Below are positions 59,633-64,000 of a stretch of DNA of 64,000 nt, piece by piece. Position 1 is the stretch's first letter. Each line of letters begins with the position of its first letter. Source of the DNA: Actinobacteria bacterium UBA2286. Lineage in GTDB: Bacteria; Actinomycetota; Coriobacteriia; Anaerosomatales; Anaerosomataceae. Under the pieces are notes generated by a model. That model ran no database searches, was not told where the DNA came from, and saw nothing but the letters and a program-made list of their open reading frames with translations. The DNA lies in the NCBI GenBank assembly GCA_002345925.1, contig DDWM01000049.1, positions 26,799 through 90,798 of the forward strand, given 5' to 3'. A program made the position numbers and the translations under genes.

Positions 59633-60908
59633 GAATGGTCGGGTGATCGACCCGGTTGCCGGCATCGATGAGGTCGCCGACATCATCATTCGCGATGGAG
59701 TCATCGTCGAGATTGGCAAGGATCTCTCGATCCCCAAGGGTGAAACTCTCGATATAAGCGAGAAGATTGTTCTTCCGGGTCTCGTGGATGTGCACACGCA
59801 CCTCCGCGAGCCTGGCCGCGAGGATAAGGAAACGGTTGCCAGCGGTACCGCCGCAGCCGCGCACGGCGGCTTCACTGCGGTCTGCGCGATGCCGAACACC
59901 TCGCCGATTTGTGACACCGGCTCAAAAGTTCGCTTCCTCGTGGAGCGAGCTGCCGAGGAAGGCGTCGTGCGCGTCTACCCGATCGGTGCGGTCACGAGAG
60001 GGCAGGAGGGCGCCGCTCTGGCCGAGATAGCCGACATGATGGCCGAGGGTGCCGTCGCGTTCTCCGATGACGGACACGGCATTCAGGACGCCGGTCTCAC
60101 GCGCATCGCGATGGATTACCTCAAGGCGTTCGACGCCCCGCTGATCTCGCACTGCGAGGATGAGTCCCTCGTTGGTCACGGCGTCGTCAACGAAGGCGTC
60201 ATCTCCACCCGTCTCGGCATGCCGGGCTGGCCTGCCGCTGCCGAGGAGGTCATGGTCGCTCGCGATATTCGCCTGGCCGAGCTCACCGGATGCCGCCTGC
60301 ACCTGGCGCATCTGTCCACGGCCGGCTCAGTGGCTCTCGTCCGAGAGGCCAAGAGCCGCGGCCTCCGCATCACGTGCGAGGTCACTCCGCACCACCTGTT
60401 TCTCGATGAAGACGTTCTCATCGGGTACGATACGAACCTGAAGATGAACCCGCCACTCAGGTCCGCCCAGGACCGCGAGGCGCTCGTCGGGGGATTGCTT
60501 GACGGCACGGTGCACTGCATCGCTACAGACCATGCTCCGCACGCCGCGCACGAGAAGGAGTTGGAGTTCGAGTTGGCACCCTTTGGCACCACCGGGCTCG
60601 AGACAGCGCTCTCCTTGGTGAACACGCATCTGGTGGCCACCGAGAAGCTCACGTGGGCCGATGTGGCGCAGCTTATGTGCCACGGGCCGCGCGCAGCGCT
60701 CGGGCTCCCGGGGGTCAGCCTGCAGGCCGGCTCCGTTGCCGACATCACCATCGTCGATCCTGAAGCCAGGGTTGAAGTGACGAAGGACTGGTTCATGTCG
60801 AAGTCGCGCAACTCGGCGTTCCTCGGCAACAAGCTGCTTGGGAAGGCGAGCGAGGTGCTCGTTGGAGGGTACTTCGCGCTCAAGAATGGGAAGGTGGTCG
60901 CCCGGTGA
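59616..60908 (+). CDS. pyrC: Dihydroorotase
   Basis: 430 aa, class I dihydroorotase. Metal-binding DVHTHLREPG, GGFTAVCAMPNT, HLAHLSTA and the catalytic ATDHAPHA are visible. GTG 59616 with GGAGGTGA 5 bp upstream, inside the end of pyrB. Stop overlaps the carA GTG (GTGA). Confidence 0.95.
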   Translation: MALLLKNGRVIDPVAGIDEVADIIIRDGVIVEIGKDLSIPKGETLDISEKIVLPGLVDVHTHLREPGREDKETVASGTAAAAHGGFTAVCAMPNTSPICDTGSKVRFLVERAAEEGVVRVYPIGAVTRGQEGAALAEIADMMAEGAVAFSDDGHGIQDAGLTRIAMDYLKAFDAPLISHCEDESLVGHGVVNEGVISTRLGMPGWPAAAEEVMVARDIRLAELTGCRLHLAHLSTAGSVALVREAKSRGLRITCEVTPHHLFLDEDVLIGYDTNLKMNPPLRSAQDREALVGGLLDGTVHCIATDHAPHAAHEKELEFELAPFGTTGLETALSLVNTHLVATEKLTWADVAQLMCHGPRAALGLPGVSLQAGSVADITIVDPEARVEVTKDWFMSKSRNSAFLGNKLLGKASEVLVGGYFALKNGKVVAR

Positions 60909-62173
60909 TCACTCGGCAACCGGCACTACTCGTGCTCGAAGATGGCACGGTGTTCCGCGGGTACTCTTGCGGCGCGCCGGGCGAGACTGCCGGTGAGGCG
61001 GTCTTCAACACGTCGATGGCTGGTTACCAGGAGGTCTTCACCGACCCATCCTACGCCGGGCAGATCGTCACGATGACATCGCCGCATATCGGCAACTACG
61101 GCGTCAACGGTGCGGATATGGAGTCGCGCGGCGTGTTCGCTGCAGGCTTCGTGATGCGCGAGATGTCGCGCACCTCGTCAAACTGGCGTGCCGAGGAGAC
61201 CCTGGGCGCGTTCTTCGAGCGCTTCGGCGTCGTTGCCATAGAAGGCGTCGACACCCGCAGGCTCACGCGACACTTGCGAGAGCGCGGGGCGATGCGCTCG
61301 ATTCTCTCGACGGTCGACCTGGACCCGGAGTCGCTCACCGCGAAGGCACAGGCGTCACCCGGACTCGTTGGCCGCGATCTTGTGGCCGAGGTTGCCGTAC
61401 GCGAACGCTTCACATGGGGCAACGACATGCCTCCCGGGTGCGAGCTGCCTGTGGACACCGGCGTGCTGCCGGTCAAGCCGCGCTTCCGCGTGGTCGCCTT
61501 TGACTCCGGCATCAAGTACAACATCCTGCGCAGCCTGGCCGAGGCGGACTGCGAGATCGTGGTGGTCCCGCCCACGACAAGCGCTGCCGAGGCACTCGCA
61601 CTTGAGCCGGACGGCATCTTCTTCGCCAACGGCCCCGGTGACCCGTCGGCTGTAACATACCTGTATGAGACGCTCCGTGAGCTTCTCGGCAAGAAGCCCA
61701 TCTTTGGGATCTGTCTCGGACATCAGATGCTGTCGCTTGCGCTTGGATGTGACACGTACAAGCTCAAGTACGGGCACCGGGGCGGCAACCAGCCGGTCAA
61801 GAATCTTATTACCGGCCGAGTTGAGATCACGAGCCAGAACCACGGGTTCTGCGTGGACTTCTCCAGCCTCGGCAAGCTTGATGTTGCGGCTTCCGGCGGA
61901 CTCGACCTTGATCCCACGGATCTTGGTGCGTGGGTGAAAGCCGGCGTTGCGCCGGTGGTCGTCTCGCCGGAGTTTGGGCCAGTGCAGCTCACGCATGTGA
62001 ACCTGAACGACATGACGGTCGAAGGCGTGCGCGCCCTTGAGCAGCGCGCGTTCTCGGTTCAGTACCACCCGGAAGCGGCTCCTGGTCCGCATGACGCCCG
62101 GTACCTGTTCGGTGCGTTCGTGCGGCTTATGCAGGGCAGAGATGATGTGTTCGCCGGAGAGGATGAGGTGTAG
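60905..62173 (+). CDS. carA: Carbamoyl-phosphate synthase small subunit (glutaminase)
   Basis: 422 aa, longer than the usual 360-385. N-terminal domain with GETAGEAVFNTSMAGYQEVFTDPSY; class I glutaminase with FANGPGDPS, the nucleophile Cys in FGICLGHQ and the His/Glu pair in YHPEAAPGPHD. Between QNHGF (from 311) and THVNLND (from 363) there are about 34 extra residues compared with the common form (LGKLDVAASGGLDLDPTDLG...). Coupled to pyrC by GTGA. Confidence 0.94.
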   Translation: MITRQPALLVLEDGTVFRGYSCGAPGETAGEAVFNTSMAGYQEVFTDPSYAGQIVTMTSPHIGNYGVNGADMESRGVFAAGFVMREMSRTSSNWRAEETLGAFFERFGVVAIEGVDTRRLTRHLRERGAMRSILSTVDLDPESLTAKAQASPGLVGRDLVAEVAVRERFTWGNDMPPGCELPVDTGVLPVKPRFRVVAFDSGIKYNILRSLAEADCEIVVVPPTTSAAEALALEPDGIFFANGPGDPSAVTYLYETLRELLGKKPIFGICLGHQMLSLALGCDTYKLKYGHRGGNQPVKNLITGRVEITSQNHGFCVDFSSLGKLDVAASGGLDLDPTDLGAWVKAGVAPVVVSPEFGPVQLTHVNLNDMTVEGVRALEQRAFSVQYHPEAAPGPHDARYLFGAFVRLMQGRDDVFAGEDEV

Positions 62174-62175
62174 CG

Positions 62176-63021
62176 ATGCTTCGCACGGTCATGCTGCCGA
62201 CCGACTTCTCCGAGGATTGCGAGAGCATCCTCGGCTTCGCACAAGGCTTATCGTCGCTCGGAGTCAAAGTCGTCGTGCTCACGCACGTCGTCGAAGCCTC
62301 CGGCATGGAAGGCCCGATCATCGCCGAGAAGGTCGATGAAGTCCGGGATCGGCTGCGTGAGTCAGCGACTTTGCTGGCCTCGGCAGGTTTGAAGGTGGAA
62401 GTGCGCGTGCCCACCGGGGACCCGTTCGACACCATCGTGGCGCTTGCCACCGAGACCGGTGTTGACGCGATCGTTTGCGGCTCGCATGCGAAGGGTCTCA
62501 TGACGCAGCTGGTTGCAGGATCGGTTTCGGAGCGCCTGCTCCGCGACGCGCCAGTGCCGATGCTGCTCGTGCGTTTCGACCTCATCAAGAACCAGGGCGA
62601 CCCCAAGGCGCTGCTGAAGCGTTTCGGCGAGAAGGTGCTCATGCCTACGGACTTTTCCCTCTCGGCATCGCACGCGTTCACCTCGGCGATGGAACTGCCC
62701 AAAGGCCTCATCAAGACGCTCTACCTCATGCACGCGGTCGACCCCGGGCTTACCGGTGAGAAGCTGCGTCGTGCCGAGGAGGGCGCCGAGTTCCACCTGA
62801 AGAACCTGCAGGCGATGGCCCAGCAGCAGGGCATCTCGGCAAGCGTGATCGTCCGCCGCGGTGAGCCACAACGCGCGATCCTCGCTGAGCTCGACGAACG
62901 CCGCGCAACCGGTGTCATCACCGGCACACGCGGCCGCAACGCGATACAAGAGGCGCTCATGGGGAGCGTGTCGATGACACTGCTTCGCCAGGCGTCTTGT
63001 CCAGTCATGATTGTTCCGTAG
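62176..63021 (+). CDS. Tandem universal stress protein
   Basis: 281 aa with two UspA domains (1-133 and about 150-281), starting TVMLPTDFSEDC and KVLMPTDFSLSA. Each ends with a nucleotide-binding pattern G-x2-G-x9-G-S (GSHAKGLMTQLVAGSVSERLL and GTRGRNAIQEALMGSVSMTLL), so both domains probably bind ATP. ATG 2 bp after carA and 8 bp before carB, so it is transcribed with the carbamoyl-phosphate synthase genes, an uncommon position. Confidence 0.9.
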   Translation: MLRTVMLPTDFSEDCESILGFAQGLSSLGVKVVVLTHVVEASGMEGPIIAEKVDEVRDRLRESATLLASAGLKVEVRVPTGDPFDTIVALATETGVDAIVCGSHAKGLMTQLVAGSVSERLLRDAPVPMLLVRFDLIKNQGDPKALLKRFGEKVLMPTDFSLSASHAFTSAMELPKGLIKTLYLMHAVDPGLTGEKLRRAEEGAEFHLKNLQAMAQQQGISASVIVRRGEPQRAILAELDERRATGVITGTRGRNAIQEALMGSVSMTLLRQASCPVMIVP

Positions 63022-63029
63022 GGAGACAG

Positions 63030-64000
63030 ATGCCGCGCAGAAACGACATCAAGAAGATCCTCATCATAGGATCAGGTCCGATCATCATCGGCCAGGCGTG
63101 CGAGTTCGATTACTCGGGCGCCCAGGCGTGCAAGGTTCTTCGGGAGGATGGCTTCGAGGTCGTCCTCGTGAATAGCAACCCGGCCACGATCATGACGGAC
63201 CCGGAGTTCGCTCACCGCACGTACATCGAGCCCGTGACCCCCGAATTCGTGGAGAAGGTCATCGCGGTCGAGCGCCCCGATGCGCTGCTGCCGACTCTCG
63301 GCGGACAGACGGGGCTCAACTGCGCCGTGGCGCTTGCCGAGTCGGGCGTGCTGGAGAAGTACGGCGTTGAACTCATCGGCGCCAAGCTTGCGGCCATCAA
63401 GATGGGCGAGGACCGCAAGCTCTTCAGCGAAGCCATGGCGCGCATCGGCCTTGAGGTGCCGCACGGCGCGTATGCGTACACGGTTGCCGATGCCGAGGCG
63501 TTCGCTGCCAGGGTTGGCTATCCTCTGGTGATTAGGCCGTCGTTCACGATGGGCGGCGCCGGCGGTGGCATCTCATACAACCTTGACGAGCTTCGTGAGC
63601 AAGTAGCGCACGGTATCTCGCTCTCGCCGACCAGTGAGGTTCTGGTCGAGGAGAGTGTGATCGGCTGGAAAGAATATGAGATGGAAGTCATGCGCGACGT
63701 GAACGACAACGTCGTGATCGTGTGCGCCATCGAGAACATCGATGCAATGGGCGTCCACACGGGCGACTCGATCACCGTTGCACCAGCTCAGACACTCTCG
63801 GACCGCGAGTACCAGGCGATGCGCGATGCGTCGATAGCTGTGCTGCGTGAGATCGGGGTTGAGACCGGCGGATCGAACGTGCAGTTCGCCCTGAACCCGG
63901 CAGACGGACGCATGGTCGTCATCGAGATGAACCCGCGCGTATCGCGCTCAAGCGCGCTTGCGTCCAAGGCCACCGGCTTCCCGATCGCCAAGATCGCGGC
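63030..64000 (+). CDS. carB: Carbamoyl-phosphate synthase large subunit (3' end outside window)
   Basis: First 323 codons of about 1070; the frame is open to the window edge. KKILIIGSGPIIIGQACEFDYSG at the start, LPTLGGQTGLN, RPSFTMGGAGGGI and VIEMNPRVSRSSALASKATG are CarB N-terminal ATP-grasp signatures. ATG 63030 with AGGGAGA upstream, 8 bp after the stress protein gene. Forms the synthase with CarA. Confidence 0.97.
   Translation, partial: MPRRNDIKKILIIGSGPIIIGQACEFDYSGAQACKVLREDGFEVVLVNSNPATIMTDPEFAHRTYIEPVTPEFVEKVIAVERPDALLPTLGGQTGLNCAVALAESGVLEKYGVELIGAKLAAIKMGEDRKLFSEAMARIGLEVPHGAYAYTVADAEAFAARVGYPLVIRPSFTMGGAGGGISYNLDELREQVAHGISLSPTSEVLVEESVIGWKEYEMEVMRDVNDNVVIVCAIENIDAMGVHTGDSITVAPAQTLSDREYQAMRDASIAVLREIGVETGGSNVQFALNPADGRMVVIEMNPRVSRSSALASKATGFPIAKIA

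Noticed and set aside
1..64000. tRNA, rRNA, insertion sequence or prophage genes
   Set aside because: No cloverleaf, rRNA signature, transposase or phage structural gene was seen; the xerD product looks like the housekeeping recombinase in its conserved place, not a mobile-element integrase.

Overview
The window is a high-GC bacterial chromosome segment packed with housekeeping genes. It contains no rRNA or tRNA gene, no insertion sequence, no prophage and no CRISPR array that I could see. The gene content points to the Actinomycetota. The order recN-steA-steB/mctB...pyrG...xerD is the actinobacterial arrangement (in Mycobacterium tuberculosis Rv1696-Rv1701). The division cluster runs mraZ-rsmH-ftsL-pbp-murEF-mraY-murD-ftsW-murGCB-ftsQ-ftsZ without ftsA and is followed by pgeF, yggS, sepF, yggT and divIVA. 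MurE carries a DNPR motif, so the peptidoglycan is probably of the meso-diaminopimelate type. A secreted protein with cell-wall-binding-2 repeats, a T-box on ileS and a PyrR attenuator suggest a deep-branching, perhaps anaerobic lineage (Coriobacteriia-like). That placement is inference.

Layout. (1) 1-13.9 kb: recN, steA and steB are followed by an envelope-glycan block (GT2 glycosyltransferase and MurJ flippase on the minus strand; a lipoprotein-anchored multi-pass protein and a MraY/WecA-like phosphoglycosyl transferase on the plus strand). Then come pyrG, a DUF3866 gene, alanine dehydrogenase and a XerD recombinase. (2) 14-18.9 kb: a complete BMP-type nucleoside ABC importer (lipoprotein, double ATPase, two permeases) with an internal terminator after the binding-protein gene. 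(3) 18.9-20.6 kb: small membrane-protein genes and a DUF4349 lipoprotein; two of the small genes overlap tail to tail and one encodes only 47 residues. (4) 20.8-36.9 kb: the division and cell wall (dcw) cluster, starting from a mraZ promoter overlaid with four 10-bp repeats and ending in a strong terminator after ftsZ. (5) 37-46 kb: a proline-rich membrane protein, pgeF, then pstSCAB-phoU placed between pgeF and yggS, then sepF, proC, yggT, divIVA and a DUF167 gene. (6) 46-51 kb: a CWB2 surface protein and T-box-controlled ileS. (7) 51-58 kb: a CHASE-PAS histidine kinase, a DksA/TraR zinc-finger gene with lspA and rluD, and a REC-PAS-GAF-PAS hybrid kinase. (8) 58-64 kb: the pyr operon pyrR-pyrB-pyrC-carA-usp-carB, with a tandem universal stress protein between the two carbamoyl-phosphate synthase genes; carB runs off the end.

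Most genes are tightly packed, with ATGA/GTGA overlaps and good Shine-Dalgarno sequences, so operon structure is easy to read. The most notable points are: the MurJ/GT2/GT4/lipoprotein block; murJ having no canonical start codon at its ribosome binding site; an apparently leaderless xerD transcript beginning right after the ald terminator; the Mollicutes-like MraZ operator array; a 12-bp sequence shared upstream of ftsZ and divIVA; the phosphate-uptake operon inserted in the division cluster; and the small membrane-protein genes near 19-20.6 kb.
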